Assembly: GCA_900768995.1 (NCBI GenBank)
Contig: CAAGEZ010000039.1
Span: forward strand, 62,001-126,000
Direction of reading: 5' to 3'
DNA length: 64,000 bases
Origin: Oscillospiraceae bacterium
GTDB taxonomy: Bacteria; Bacillota; Clostridia; Oscillospirales; Ruminococcaceae
Position 1 is the stretch's first letter, and each line of letters starts with the position of its first letter. The notes below the pieces were generated by a model, which was given only the letters and a program-made list of their open reading frames with translations, did not search any database and was not told where the DNA came from. Below are positions 9,006 to 18,474 of the stretch, piece by piece. A program made the translations under genes and the position numbers.

Positions 9006-9926
9006 ATGAAGAAGCTTTTGTTTGTATATAATCCCCATTCGGGCAAGGGGCAGATAAAGGAGCACCTTGCTGAGATAATCGACGTTTTCACCAAGGGCGG
9101 CTATGAGGTCACCGCTCACCCCACTCAGGCGAGAAATGATGCATATGAGACCGTGAAGAGCCGTGGGGGTGATTTTGACCTTGTGGTTTGCAGCGGCGGC
9201 GACGGCACTACCAACGAGATGATAAAGGGTATTATGGAAGGCGGTCATCACGTTCCTGTGGGCACAATCCCCGCAGGCACAATGAACGATTTCGCCACAA
9301 GCCTTGGTATCCCCAAGCATATGCCCGACGCCGCAAGGACTATCGTGAACGGCACTCCCGAATATGTTGACGTGGGTGCGTTCAATGACAGGTATTTCAC
9401 CTATGTTGCGGCTTTCGGCGTTTTTACTGAGGTGAGCTATGCCACCGACCAGCAGCTGAAAAATTCTCTCGGTGCTGTGGCGTATATCATCGGTGCGATG
9501 AAAGAGGCGGCGAAAAAGTCCGACCTCAGCGGAAAATACAGGCTCACTATTGACGTGAACGGTCAAAAGGTCACTGATGACTTCATTTACGGAATGGTGG
9601 CAAATTCCCTGTCGGTAGGCGGCATAAAGGGGCTTGCGGGCAAGGACATCTGTATGAATGACGGACTTTTCGAGGGACTTTTCATCAAAAAGCCCAACTC
9701 GATAATCGAGCTGAATCAGATCCTTTCCGCACTTATCAAGCACGAATTTGATTCCCCGTTCATCTATTATTTCAAGTCCTCCGAGTTCCATTTCACCACC
9801 GATGAGGATATTCCCTGGACGCTGGACGGCGAATACGGCGGAAGCGAGCCTGACATCAGTCTGTGCACTCTTCACAAGGTCATACAGATAATGGTGGACA
9901 AGTCAAAATGCCTTGGGCTTGACTGA
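9006..9926 (+). CDS. Diacylglycerol kinase family lipid kinase (DagK/YegS-like)
   Basis: A 306-residue lipid kinase. YNPHSGKG near residue 8 and the nucleotide-binding VVCSGGDGTTNE near residue 60 are the family signatures. PAGTMNDFATSLGIP follows, and the C-terminal beta-sandwich ends with TLDGEYGG. The substrate is probably diacylglycerol or a related lipid at the membrane. The ATG follows GAAGGAG. ligA begins 35 nt after the stop with no terminator between, so the two are probably cotranscribed. That pairing looks like a chance operon. Confidence 0.92.
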   Translation: MKKLLFVYNPHSGKGQIKEHLAEIIDVFTKGGYEVTAHPTQARNDAYETVKSRGGDFDLVVCSGGDGTTNEMIKGIMEGGHHVPVGTIPAGTMNDFATSLGIPKHMPDAARTIVNGTPEYVDVGAFNDRYFTYVAAFGVFTEVSYATDQQLKNSLGAVAYIIGAMKEAAKKSDLSGKYRLTIDVNGQKVTDDFIYGMVANSLSVGGIKGLAGKDICMNDGLFEGLFIKKPNSIIELNQILSALIKHEFDSPFIYYFKSSEFHFTTDEDIPWTLDGEYGGSEPDISLCTLHKVIQIMVDKSKCLGLD

Positions 9927-9961
9927 ATAAAATAACACCTCTGAAAGGACGGTCAGTTTAT

Positions 9962-11950
9962 ATGAATCCCGAAATTGAAGCGGCAGAAGCCCGTGCCAAG
10001 GAGCTAAGGCAGGAAATTGAGCAGCACAACATAAGCTACTATGTGCTCGATGATCCCACGGTGGACGATTTTACCTATGACAGCCTTATGAATGAGCTTA
10101 AGGCGATCGAAGCGAAATATCCACAGCTCGCCACAGAGGACTCCCCCACAAAGCACGTGGGCGGCTATGCTCTCAACACCTTTGAAAAGGTGACCCACGC
10201 CGTTCAGATGGGCAGCTTGCAGGACGTTTTTTCAAAGGCTGAGATAATTTCCTTTGCGGACAAATGCCGTGAAGCTCTGGGGCAGTCTCCCCTGTTTACG
10301 GTGGAGCCGAAAATTGACGGACTTTCAGTTTCTCTCGAATACACAAACGGCGTTTTCACCCGTGGCTCTACCCGTGGCGACGGCTTTGTGGGCGAGGACG
10401 TTACGGCTAATCTGAAAACTATCCGCTCAATCCCGAAAAAGCTTAAATGCGGCGATATACCGTTTCTTGAAGTCAGGGGCGAAGTGTATATGCCCCGAAA
10501 GTCCTTTGAGGAGGTCATCGAGCAGCAGGAGCTTGACGGCGAAAAGCCATTTAAAAACCCCAGAAATGCTGCGGCGGGTTCACTGAGACAGAAAGACCCA
10601 AAGATAACCGCAAAGCGAAAGCTGGACATTCTCATTTTCAATATTCAGCAGATAGAGGGACGGGAGATAACATCTCACAGGCAGTCACTTACGCTTCTCC
10701 GTGAGCTTGGCTTTCACGTTATCGACGACACGCCCGTTACTGAAAACAGCGAGCTTACCGAGCAGATCGACCGTATCGGCAACAGCCGTGACAGCTTTCC
10801 TTATGACATTGACGGTGCTGTTGTGAAGATAGACAGCTTTGGGCTGAGAGACATTCTGGGTGCAACTGCAAAATTTCCACGGTGGGCGGCAGCATACAAA
10901 TATCCCCCAGAGGAAAAGGAAACAAAGCTCCTTTCGATCGAGGTGAATGTGGGCAGAACAGGTGCTATCACCCCAACTGCGGTGTTTGAACCCATACAGC
11001 TTGCGGGCACATCGGTGAGCAGGGCTGTGCTCCACAATCAGGAGTTCATTTCCGAAAAGGATATACGTGTTGGCGACACGATCGTGGTGAGAAAAGCGGG
11101 TGAGATAATTCCCGAGGTGCTGCGGTCGGTGGCTCACAGCGAGGGTTCTGTGCCCTATATGCTGCCCGAAGTATGTCCCGTCTGCGGAACAAAGGCGGTG
11201 CGGTTTGATGATGAAGCGGCACTCAGGTGTCCCAACACGGAATGCCCCGCACAGCAGTACCGCAACATCATTCACTTCTGCTCAAAGGGCGCTATGAACA
11301 TTGACGGAATGGGTCCTGCGGTGATAAAAGCTCTGCTTGACAAAAAGCTAATTGAAACGGCTGCGGACATTTATTCCCTTAAAGCCGAGGACATTGCAGG
11401 ACTTGAGCGAATGGGCGAAAAGTCGGCTGCTAATCTTATAAATGCCATTGAGGAGTCAAAAAATGCACCTCTTGACAGGGTGATTTTTGCCCTTGGAATA
11501 CGGAATATCGGTGCGGCGGCGGCAAAGCTCCTCTGCGAGAAATTCGGCAGCATTGACGCAATTATGAACGCTTCGGAAAGCGAGATATCCGAAATTGACG
11601 GCTTCGGCGGCGTTATGAGCACGGGCGCTGTCAAGGCATTTTCCGAGCCCCACTTCATTCATCTCATAAACCGCCTTAAAGCGGCAGGGGTAAAAATGGA
11701 GTATCACAAGGAAGTGAAAGATGACCGCTTTGCAGGGCTGACCTTTGTGCTGACGGGAACGCTCCCTACCCTTAAACGTGACGAAGCGAAAAAGATCATC
11801 GAAAGCTTCGGCGGCAAGGCAAGCGGCTCGGTCTCCAAAAAGACCGACTATGTTCTTGCAGGTGAGGAGGCAGGCAGCAAGCTCACCAAGGCTCAGGAGC
11901 TGGGAGTAAAGATAATCTCGGAAGATGAATTTCTTAAAATGACGGAATAA
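9962..11950 (+). CDS. ligA: NAD-dependent DNA ligase
   Basis: A 662-residue LigA, which seals nicks in replication and repair. Domains run in the usual order: Ia region (Tyr residues in HNISYYVLDDP), adenylation domain with nucleophile Lys117 in EPKIDGLS, OB fold, a Cys4 zinc finger (CPVCG and CPNTEC), helix-hairpin-helix repeats (GLERMGEKSAANLINAI), and a C-terminal BRCT domain starting near FAGLTFVLTGTLP. Length matches the family. The ATG follows GAAAGGACGGTCAGTTTAT, a spacing reproduced before mrnC. Confidence 0.98.
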   Translation: MNPEIEAAEARAKELRQEIEQHNISYYVLDDPTVDDFTYDSLMNELKAIEAKYPQLATEDSPTKHVGGYALNTFEKVTHAVQMGSLQDVFSKAEIISFADKCREALGQSPLFTVEPKIDGLSVSLEYTNGVFTRGSTRGDGFVGEDVTANLKTIRSIPKKLKCGDIPFLEVRGEVYMPRKSFEEVIEQQELDGEKPFKNPRNAAAGSLRQKDPKITAKRKLDILIFNIQQIEGREITSHRQSLTLLRELGFHVIDDTPVTENSELTEQIDRIGNSRDSFPYDIDGAVVKIDSFGLRDILGATAKFPRWAAAYKYPPEEKETKLLSIEVNVGRTGAITPTAVFEPIQLAGTSVSRAVLHNQEFISEKDIRVGDTIVVRKAGEIIPEVLRSVAHSEGSVPYMLPEVCPVCGTKAVRFDDEAALRCPNTECPAQQYRNIIHFCSKGAMNIDGMGPAVIKALLDKKLIETAADIYSLKAEDIAGLERMGEKSAANLINAIEESKNAPLDRVIFALGIRNIGAAAAKLLCEKFGSIDAIMNASESEISEIDGFGGVMSTGAVKAFSEPHFIHLINRLKAAGVKMEYHKEVKDDRFAGLTFVLTGTLPTLKRDEAKKIIESFGGKASGSVSKKTDYVLAGEEAGSKLTKAQELGVKIISEDEFLKMTE

Positions 11951-11957
11951 TATAATA

Positions 11958-11998
11958 AGCCCGCAGACGTTTGCAAACATCTGCGGGCTGTTCTTATT
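11958..11998. terminator. Bidirectional terminator between ligA and the minus-strand unit
   Basis: AGCCCGCAGA ... TCTGCGGGCT (11958-11967 and 11980-11989) with an additional inner GTTTG/CAAAC pairing. T-rich sequence follows on the plus strand, and the end of the convergent 37-codon gene overlaps it. Confidence 0.85.
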
Positions 11999-12107
11999 TT
12001 TTCTTTATCCACCTGACAAGCAGATATATCCCCCCGCCGATGATGAGCACGAGAATGCACACCACGGCAGGGATAAATTTAAGCATATCTTCCGTAAGAA
12101 AATCCAT
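11994..12107 (-). CDS. 37-residue single-span membrane protein
   Basis: Too short for routine calling. On the minus strand an ATG 1 nt after the beta-galactosidase stop codon opens a 37-codon frame. The product starts MDFLTEDMLKFIPAVV, has one hydrophobic helix (about residues 11-32, rich in V, I, L and G) and ends WIKKK, so the C-terminus is probably cytoplasmic. TTTGAGG, inside the last codons of the upstream gene, serves as its ribosome-binding site, implying translational coupling. Function unknown. The hydrophobic core, positive tail and tight spacing argue that it is real. Confidence 0.55.
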   Translation of the reverse strand: MDFLTEDMLKFIPAVVCILVLIIGGGIYLLVRWIKKK

Positions 12108-12108
12108 A

Positions 12109-15100
12109 TTATGCCTCAAATTTGAATGACTTGAAATCAAAGTCGCAGCCTGGGAGGAATGCAAAGGATACCTTGCACTTGCCCTTTACACCCGAAATAT
12201 CAAAGGACTCGGGAGTGTATTCATCAGCGCCCTTGAACTCCGCAAGTATTCTCGCTTCGGTGTCACCTGTGAATACGATGTGGATCGAGTTAACGGGAAG
12301 CGATGACTTTCCTGTGATGACGATCTTTGAGGGTGCTTTTTCGGTGAAGTCAAACTCGCCGAAGTTCAGCATTACATTGTTTCCGATGCCTGTTACCGCA
12401 TTTTCCTCAACGGTGAACTTGTCGCCGTATATCTCCTCGTTCCATACGGAGCATATCTCAGCAAATTCCTTGACTGGCTTTTCAAATACAAATCCGCCCA
12501 CGTCATATTTATCGTCGGACTCCATAACAAGGGTGTGAACGCCTGTGAGCTTCTTGGAGAGCTTGAATGTGTAATCCTGATATGTGAGCCAGATCGGCTG
12601 GAGCCAGTAGGAAAATTCGCCGATAAGCTCGCCGCCCTCGTCGGGTCTGCCGTCATAGAAGCGGATATTAACGGGTGTGGTGCAGTTTGCAAAGAAGCCG
12701 ATTGTTATAGTGTCGCTGCCCAGTGAGCCGAAGTCAACATTTTCAAAGCCGAACCAGCTCTTTTCGGAGCCGAATGCTGCTCCCCTCTCGATTCCGTTTG
12801 CAACAGTGCCACCCGAAACGGAGTAAAGTCCTGCTGCAACATACTGGTATGGGTCAAAGAACGCAGCACCCAGTCCCTCCCCTGTGAGTTTAAGGGCAAC
12901 AAGGATATGATACTTTTCCGTGCCGTTCTTGCAGAGTGCTCTGAGGTAAAATTCGCCGTCTCCGAAGCATTTTACAGTTACCTTGCCGTTCTCGGCGGAA
13001 ACTATCTCCGCAATATTTGTGGGAATGCCAACAGCAGTCGTAACCTTGTATTCTATCTCACCTGCGTAAGAAGCGTTTGCGGGATATATAACGGTGTCAA
13101 AGGTAATTTCCTGTCTGTCTGGAGTGAATGTGCGGCTGTCGCTGATAAGCTCGATCTTTCTGACGGGAATGTCATTTTCAGCGGCGGTGCAGTCAAATTC
13201 ACGGGGAGAATTTTCAAAATCGGAGGCAGTGCCGAAGGCTGTACCTGCTTCAAAAGTTTTAAATGTGATTCGGCTGTCGGGAAGTGAGGGTGATCTTACG
13301 GTAACGGTAACGTCCCCTGCCTTGTCGGTAACGGCTATCATTGCAAGAAGTCTGCCTGAGAAAAGGCGGCGGGAGGTACCCTTGTACTGCTCGTAATCGG
13401 TGGAGTCGCCGTTGTCAAGTCCGATAAGTCTGCCCTCGCCCTCAACGGTCACGAATGCACGGTTGTTGGCGTTGGCAACGAAATTACCCTCGCTGTCATA
13501 TGCTGTAATGTCAAGGAAAATAATGTCCTCGCCGTTTGCGTAAACCACGTCATTTTCTGTGGAAAGGCGAAGCTCGGAGGCATCACCGAATGAGTGCTGA
13601 ACGTCCCTTGCTATCTCCTTGCCGTTCTCGTCATATGCAATTGCAAGAAGCTCGCCCTTTGTGTATTCAAGCTGTGTATCAAGAGTAAGCTCTGTTCCGT
13701 GGAGGTGGTCAATGTCCTTTTCGCCAACCTTTTTACCGTTGAGATAAAGCTCGACCTTGGGAGCATTTGTGGTCACTCTCACGTCAACAAGCTGTCCCTC
13801 GATGAAGTCCCAGTAGGGGAAGATGTGAACAAAGGGAGCCTTTTTATAATCGGTCCACTCGGCTCTGTAGATAAATGCGCTGTCCTTGGGATAGCCTGCG
13901 GTATCGTACTGACCGAAGTAGCTGTTCTTGGTGCTGTACGGAGTAGGCTCGCCGATGTAGTCAAAGCCTGTCCAGATAAACTGACCTGCGCAGTATTCAG
14001 CGTCACGGTCGGGAATAATGCAGGCTTCGGAATTTTTTGCAGCCCAGCCGGGAGTTGAATTTCCCAAAGCGGAGCACTGCTCATCGTCCTCACAAAGTAT
14101 CTGCTCGGAATATGGGAAATGGTAAATTCCACGGCTCTGAACAACGGAAGAGGTCTCTGAACCGTATATCATCCAGTCGGGGTGAGCCTTGTGCTGCTCA
14201 TCGTAAAGTCTCTCGGTATAGTTGTAGCCTGCAAGCTTAACGATGTCCGCACATCTCTGTGCACCCTCCCACTGCATATAGTTGGAGCCTATGGTCACAT
14301 AGCCGTTAGCCCTCGGGTCGTGGAGACGGACAAGATAAAGGAGTCTCGATGCGATCTCCTGACCGTGATCGTCGGCGTGAGTATCGTAAATTTCATTGCC
14401 CACGCTCCAGCCGATAAGGCAGGGATGATTTCTGTCACGTCTTACCCAGGAGGCAACGTCCTTGTCGACCCATTCACGGAAAAAGCGTGCATAGTCATAG
14501 TCAGTCTTGGGTTTTTCCCACATATCGAAGCCCTCGGAGAGAACTAAGATGCCCATTTCGTCGCAAAGCTCCATAAACTCAACGGCGGGCATATTGTGGC
14601 TCGTGCGGATAGCGTTAATGCCCATTTCACGAAGCTTTGTAAGCTTTCTCTTTATTGCACTGCGGTTGACAGCAGCTCCCAGTGCGCCAAGATCGTGATG
14701 CTCGCAGCAGCCGTGGAGCTTAACGTGTCTGCCATTGAGGAAAAAGCCCTTGTCACAGGTAAATTCAGCCTTGCGGACACCGAATTTGTTGATAACGGTG
14801 TGTATCACCTCGCCGTTCTTGATAAGGTCGGTGGTGAGGGAATAAAGATGAGGGTTCTCGATGTCCCAGAGAACAGGCTCGGGTATCTTCATTGTAACGG
14901 TATTTGAGCCGAGAGCCGCTTCATTTATGCGGACAGGCTCGGGGAATGAGCCGTCAAATGCGGCGTTGCAGTTGTTTGTACTTGTGCAGATGAGCTTGTC
15001 ACCGTCAAAGATCGTCTGACGGAGCTGAAGTCCCGCAACGGGCATATCCTTGGGGCGGGCAGTCTCAGCGGTAATTGTCACATTGCCGTCGATATCAGAG

Positions 15101-15573
15101 CTTATGTAAACGCCGTCGCTGAGGATATGGCACTCGGGATATTTTTTCAGCCATACTCTGCGGTAAATTCCTGCACCCGAATACCACCTTGAATTGGGAC
15201 TATGATAATCGACCCTTACGGTGATAAGGTTTTCGCCCTCACGGAGCAGATCTGTGATGTCAAACTCAAAGGTGGAGTAGCCGTATTTCCACTCCCCTGC
15301 AAGGTAGCCGTTTACATAAACACTGCTGTCCATATAAACGCCCTCAAAACGGACAGCGGTGCGCTCCCCTGCCTTTGCGGTGTTTTCAAAAAGCTTTCTG
15401 TACCAGCCTGTGGAGGTCTCGTAAAGATTTTTCGTATCGTGAATGAGCCAGTCGTGTGGAATGTCCACTCTGTGCCAGTCGAGAGACTCGGAATACTCGG
15501 TGTCAAGGGGATTTTTGGAAAATTCCCAGTCATTGCAGAAAAGTATATCAGTGGAAGAATTTGTATGCGCCAT
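12109..15573 (-). CDS. GH2 family beta-galactosidase-like glycoside hydrolase, multidomain
   Basis: An 1154-residue cytoplasmic (no signal peptide) GH2 enzyme. The N-terminal sugar-binding domain has DIPHDW near residue 38. The immunoglobulin-like domain follows, then the TIM barrel with acid/base Glu394 (WSVGNEIYD) and nucleophile Glu473 (MIYGSETSS). After about residue 610 come further beta-rich modules of the kind seen in long gut-bacterial GH2 enzymes, ending in what looks like a carbohydrate-binding or jelly-roll domain (about residues 880-1154). The likely substrate is a beta-galactoside, although GH2 also includes glucuronidases and mannosidases. ATG follows AAAGGCGG. It has its own consensus promoter, and a 37-codon gene is coupled behind it. 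Confidence 0.9.
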   Translation of the reverse strand: MAHTNSSTDILFCNDWEFSKNPLDTEYSESLDWHRVDIPHDWLIHDTKNLYETSTGWYRKLFENTAKAGERTAVRFEGVYMDSSVYVNGYLAGEWKYGYSTFEFDITDLLREGENLITVRVDYHSPNSRWYSGAGIYRRVWLKKYPECHILSDGVYISSDIDGNVTITAETARPKDMPVAGLQLRQTIFDGDKLICTSTNNCNAAFDGSFPEPVRINEAALGSNTVTMKIPEPVLWDIENPHLYSLTTDLIKNGEVIHTVINKFGVRKAEFTCDKGFFLNGRHVKLHGCCEHHDLGALGAAVNRSAIKRKLTKLREMGINAIRTSHNMPAVEFMELCDEMGILVLSEGFDMWEKPKTDYDYARFFREWVDKDVASWVRRDRNHPCLIGWSVGNEIYDTHADDHGQEIASRLLYLVRLHDPRANGYVTIGSNYMQWEGAQRCADIVKLAGYNYTERLYDEQHKAHPDWMIYGSETSSVVQSRGIYHFPYSEQILCEDDEQCSALGNSTPGWAAKNSEACIIPDRDAEYCAGQFIWTGFDYIGEPTPYSTKNSYFGQYDTAGYPKDSAFIYRAEWTDYKKAPFVHIFPYWDFIEGQLVDVRVTTNAPKVELYLNGKKVGEKDIDHLHGTELTLDTQLEYTKGELLAIAYDENGKEIARDVQHSFGDASELRLSTENDVVYANGEDIIFLDITAYDSEGNFVANANNRAFVTVEGEGRLIGLDNGDSTDYEQYKGTSRRLFSGRLLAMIAVTDKAGDVTVTVRSPSLPDSRITFKTFEAGTAFGTASDFENSPREFDCTAAENDIPVRKIELISDSRTFTPDRQEITFDTVIYPANASYAGEIEYKVTTAVGIPTNIAEIVSAENGKVTVKCFGDGEFYLRALCKNGTEKYHILVALKLTGEGLGAAFFDPYQYVAAGLYSVSGGTVANGIERGAAFGSEKSWFGFENVDFGSLGSDTITIGFFANCTTPVNIRFYDGRPDEGGELIGEFSYWLQPIWLTYQDYTFKLSKKLTGVHTLVMESDDKYDVGGFVFEKPVKEFAEICSVWNEEIYGDKFTVEENAVTGIGNNVMLNFGEFDFTEKAPSKIVITGKSSLPVNSIHIVFTGDTEARILAEFKGADEYTPESFDISGVKGKCKVSFAFLPGCDFDFKSFKFEA

Positions 15574-15617
15574 TTTAAACCGCCTTTCATTTTGAAAATT
15601 AACATTGCATTAATTTG

Positions 15618-15646
15618 ATTATACCGTTTTAAAGCCCTTTTGTCAA
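15618..15646 (-). promoter_or_regulatory. Consensus sigma-A promoter for the GH2 gene
   Basis: On the minus strand TTGACA (15641-15646), 17-nt spacer, TATAAT (15618-15623): a perfect match to the sigma-A consensus. Such strength for a catabolic gene usually implies a repressor, but I see no clear operator palindrome. Confidence 0.85.
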
Positions 15647-15716
15647 TATGATATTTTTTATATTTGAGGGCATTGATATAAACATATTTAACTGATGTAA
15701 AATTTAAAATTATCTG

Positions 15717-15745
15717 TTTACAACTTCCGAACAATATGGTATAAT
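15717..15745 (+). promoter_or_regulatory. Promoter for the C39-like peptidase gene
   Basis: TTTACA (15717-15722), 17-nt spacer, TATAAT (15740-15745) with an upstream TGg. It is divergent from the GH2 promoter, with about 70 nt between the two -35 boxes. Confidence 0.8.
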
Positions 15746-15777
15746 AAACAAAAGTACGAAAAAGGAAGCGCAGACCA

Positions 15778-16995
15778 ATGAAGAAAAAAACTTCCGCAAA
15801 ACGGTCAAGTGCAGGCATTGTGATATTTTTCTCCGCCGTTATTGCAGTAAGCATATTTATGATACTGAACAAGGAAGATGACGTTGAGATAATTGAAACG
15901 GCAAATACTCTTTCCGCCGAAAGCGCCGAGACCGACGTTATCCCCGAGGAGACCGTTTCCCGCACCTATGGTCACGATCTTGAAGCCGAGTTTCCCGATG
16001 AAGATATTGATTTAGGCGATGTCACCGAGACAGCTCCCGCTCTGAATGACCCTGAGTACACCGATATCCCCGACGAGGACAGCACCGAGGCTCCCGAAGA
16101 AACCAAGGTCACTACATCAAGGACGGTCATCACCAGCCGCCAGCGCAAGGAATACGACAGCAACAGCGTTTACATCGATATGGCGAATATCCTGCAAAAT
16201 CCCGAGCTGCCCGTGGGCTGCGAAATAACCGCTCTGACCACTCTCCTGAATTATTACGGCTTCAACGCCGAAAAAACGGATATGGCGAAAAATTATCTTC
16301 CCACCTCCTGGGGCAACCCAAAGACCGTTGACGGTAAGCTTTACAAGGACAGCTTCTATGATTACTTCATCGGCGACCCTTTTTCGAGGGGCTACGGCTG
16401 CTTCTCCCCTGCCATTGAACGGGCTGCAAGCTCCTACATATCCTCCCACGGCGGCGGGTACACCGTTAAAAACATTTCGGGCTGCCACCCCGACACTTTA
16501 TATGAATATCTCATTGCAGGCACTCCCGTTCTCTGCTGGGCGACTGACGGAATGATAGAGCCTGAGTATTACGAGACCTGGTATGACAACGCCACGGGCG
16601 AACAGCTTGACTGGTATTTAAACGAGCACTGCTTTGTGCTTGCGGGCTTTAACATCGCCAATTCCACGGTGACACTCAATGACCCGATGAAAGGGATAAT
16701 CGACTACAACATTGACAAATTTGAAGTCCGCTTCAAGCAGATGCATTCTCAGGCTATCGTCCTCATTCCCGAGGGCAGTCAGGAGATAACAACGGCGGCT
16801 GTGACCGAGCCGCCTGTTTCGGAAAATGAGACAGGCGAACAGACTTCGGAAACTGTTTCGTGGGAAACATCTGCGGTCTCCGAGACTGTTTCGGAAACTT
16901 TTTCCGAGAATGAAATCTCCTACGAAAGCACTGTATCGGAAACTGCTCAATCGGAAGTTGATTCAGACTTTTTCACGGGGACTTTTGTATCATAA
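15778..16995 (+). CDS. Membrane-anchored C39-like peptidase domain protein
   Basis: A 405-residue protein with a positively charged N-terminus and one helix (about residues 12-30) acting as an uncleaved anchor or signal peptide. An acidic, Ser/Thr-rich linker runs to about 125. A peptidase_C39-like (papain fold) domain occupies about 130-335, with candidate catalytic Cys148 (LPVGCEITAL), a His in NEHCFVLAG and the following LNDP. The last 70 residues are rich in Ser, Thr, Glu and Val (repeats of SETVS), probably a wall-spanning or disordered tail. It should act outside the cell, but its substrate is unknown. ATG follows AAAGGAAGCGCAGACCA. A two-frameshift pseudogene follows. Confidence 0.82.
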   Translation: MKKKTSAKRSSAGIVIFFSAVIAVSIFMILNKEDDVEIIETANTLSAESAETDVIPEETVSRTYGHDLEAEFPDEDIDLGDVTETAPALNDPEYTDIPDEDSTEAPEETKVTTSRTVITSRQRKEYDSNSVYIDMANILQNPELPVGCEITALTTLLNYYGFNAEKTDMAKNYLPTSWGNPKTVDGKLYKDSFYDYFIGDPFSRGYGCFSPAIERAASSYISSHGGGYTVKNISGCHPDTLYEYLIAGTPVLCWATDGMIEPEYYETWYDNATGEQLDWYLNEHCFVLAGFNIANSTVTLNDPMKGIIDYNIDKFEVRFKQMHSQAIVLIPEGSQEITTAAVTEPPVSENETGEQTSETVSWETSAVSETVSETFSENEISYESTVSETAQSEVDSDFFTGTFVS

Positions 16996-17009
16996 TGAGG
17001 TGAGGGAAA

Positions 17010-17415
17010 TGAATGTACTAAAATATCCAAATGAACAGGAATTTGATAATGCTGTAAATGCAGATGAACCACTTCTTGTACTCATCTCCTTTGACGGCGA
17101 AGAGCATAGCAAGTCAGATAGATGATGCCGTTCAGGATTGTGTGCTTTTGCGGCGTGTAAAAGGATCTGACAGGGATATTGACAGATATTTTCGTCTTGT
17201 TGCAAACCACGAGGGTGCAGACCGGACATTCGTATGCCCCCCCGACTACAGCAGCATTACCCGAAAGGAAAAGCGCATAGAGGAATTTTTTCAAGGACGG
17301 TATGAGGGTGATACCAAAGGCACTGAAAGCTATGGGGTATGATGTGCCCGTGTCTATACCCAAAAGATACCGCAGACATTTTAATATAATGAATGGTGAA
17401 TACACACCCGAATAA
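17010..17415 (+). pseudogene. Unknown protein gene broken by two frameshifts
   Basis: A good ribosome-binding site (GAGGTGAGGGAA) precedes ATG 17010, but the frame stops after 38 codons at 17122. Reading can be continued in two other frames to give one plausible protein of about 130 residues. It begins MNVLKYPNEQEFDNAV, shifts near 17104 to give SIASQIDDAVQDCVLLRRV, then shifts at a run of six T (17285-17291) to give FKDGMRVIPKALKAMGYDVP and ends at TAA 17413. Codon use and composition stay gene-like throughout. I do not recognise the family. Either a true pseudogene or two sequencing indels, of which the homopolymer one is the more suspect. Confidence 0.6.
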
Positions 17416-17433
17416 AGTAAAGGAGCAATGTTT

Positions 17434-18423
17434 ATGTACACACCCAACGAAAAACGATACGAAAAAATGATATACAACCGCTGCGGAAAAAGCGGACTCA
17501 AGCTGCCTGCGGTATCCCTTGGCTTCTGGCAGAATTTCGGCAGCAAGGGCTGCTTTGAAAATATGGAAAAAATGGTGCACACCGCCTTTGACCTTGGCAT
17601 CACCCATTTTGACCTTGCCAACAACTACGGCAATCCCTACAACGGCAGTGCAGAGGAGAATTTCGGCAGGATACTTGACGGAATGAGACAGTACCGTGAC
17701 GAAATGTGCATCTCCACAAAGGCAGGCTTTGAAATGTGGGACGGCCCTTACGGCGACAGAAATGGCTCCCGCAAGTACCTCACTGCGTCCCTCGACCAGA
17801 GCCTTAAAAGAATGAAGCTTGATTATGTTGACATCTTCTATCATCACGTTTTTGACCCCAACACTCCACTTGAAGAGACCGCTCTCGCCCTTGACAATGC
17901 TGTAAAACAGGGCAAGGCGCTTTATGTGGGAATTTCCAATTACAACAAGGCGCAGACCCAGGAAATTATGGAAATCTTCAAGGAGCTGCACACCCCGTTT
18001 ATCGTAAATCAGCCCTCCTATTCAATGCTCAACCGCTGGGTGGAAGATGACGGGCTTGATGATTTTGCATATGAAAACGGCATTGGTCTTGCGGTGTTCT
18101 CCCCCCTTTATCAGGGATTTCTGACGGACAAGTATCTGAAAGGCGTTCCCGCTGATTCGAGAGTGGGCAGAGGCGAGACCTGGATCGGAAACCAGCTTGA
18201 TGACAAAATGATATCACGGCTCAATGCGCTGAACGATATTGCGGCAAAACGTGGACAGAAGCTGTCTCAGATGGCTCTGAGCTGGGTGCTTTCAAACAAG
18301 GCTGTTGCCACTGTGCTTATCGGTGCCAGCCGCCCCGAGCAGATAATCGAAAATGCCGCCTGCATCGAAAAGCTTGACTTTACAGATGAGGAAAAGGCTG
18401 AGATAAGACGCATTCTCGGCTAA
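17434..18423 (+). CDS. Aldo/keto reductase (YghZ/Kv-beta-like)
   Basis: A 329-residue NADPH-dependent aldo/keto reductase, cytoplasmic TIM barrel. The catalytic tetrad can be placed: Asp and Tyr in THFDLANNYGNPYNGSAEE (about residues 60-75), Lys in ISTKAG, His in FYHHVFDP. The C-terminal cofactor loop contains VLIGASRPEQI. It most resembles the YghZ group (L-glyceraldehyde-3-phosphate reductase in E. coli), but its substrate here is unknown. AAAGGAG lies 2 nt before an ATG at 17428 and 8 nt before the ATG at 17434, so the latter is preferred. It is followed by a strong bidirectional terminator. Confidence 0.92.
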   Translation: MYTPNEKRYEKMIYNRCGKSGLKLPAVSLGFWQNFGSKGCFENMEKMVHTAFDLGITHFDLANNYGNPYNGSAEENFGRILDGMRQYRDEMCISTKAGFEMWDGPYGDRNGSRKYLTASLDQSLKRMKLDYVDIFYHHVFDPNTPLEETALALDNAVKQGKALYVGISNYNKAQTQEIMEIFKELHTPFIVNQPSYSMLNRWVEDDGLDDFAYENGIGLAVFSPLYQGFLTDKYLKGVPADSRVGRGETWIGNQLDDKMISRLNALNDIAAKRGQKLSQMALSWVLSNKAVATVLIGASRPEQIIENAACIEKLDFTDEEKAEIRRILG

Positions 18424-18428
18424 TAAAA

Positions 18429-18470
18429 ACAGGCTTCGGAGCAATTCAATACTCCGAAGCCTGTTTTTTA
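18429..18470. terminator. Bidirectional terminator between convergent genes
   Basis: 13-bp perfect stem ACAGGCTTCGGAG / CTCCGAAGCCTGT (18429-18441, 18452-18464), with T-runs reading out both ways. It serves the aldo/keto reductase and the GGDEF gene. Confidence 0.9.
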
Positions 18471-18474
18471 CGTA

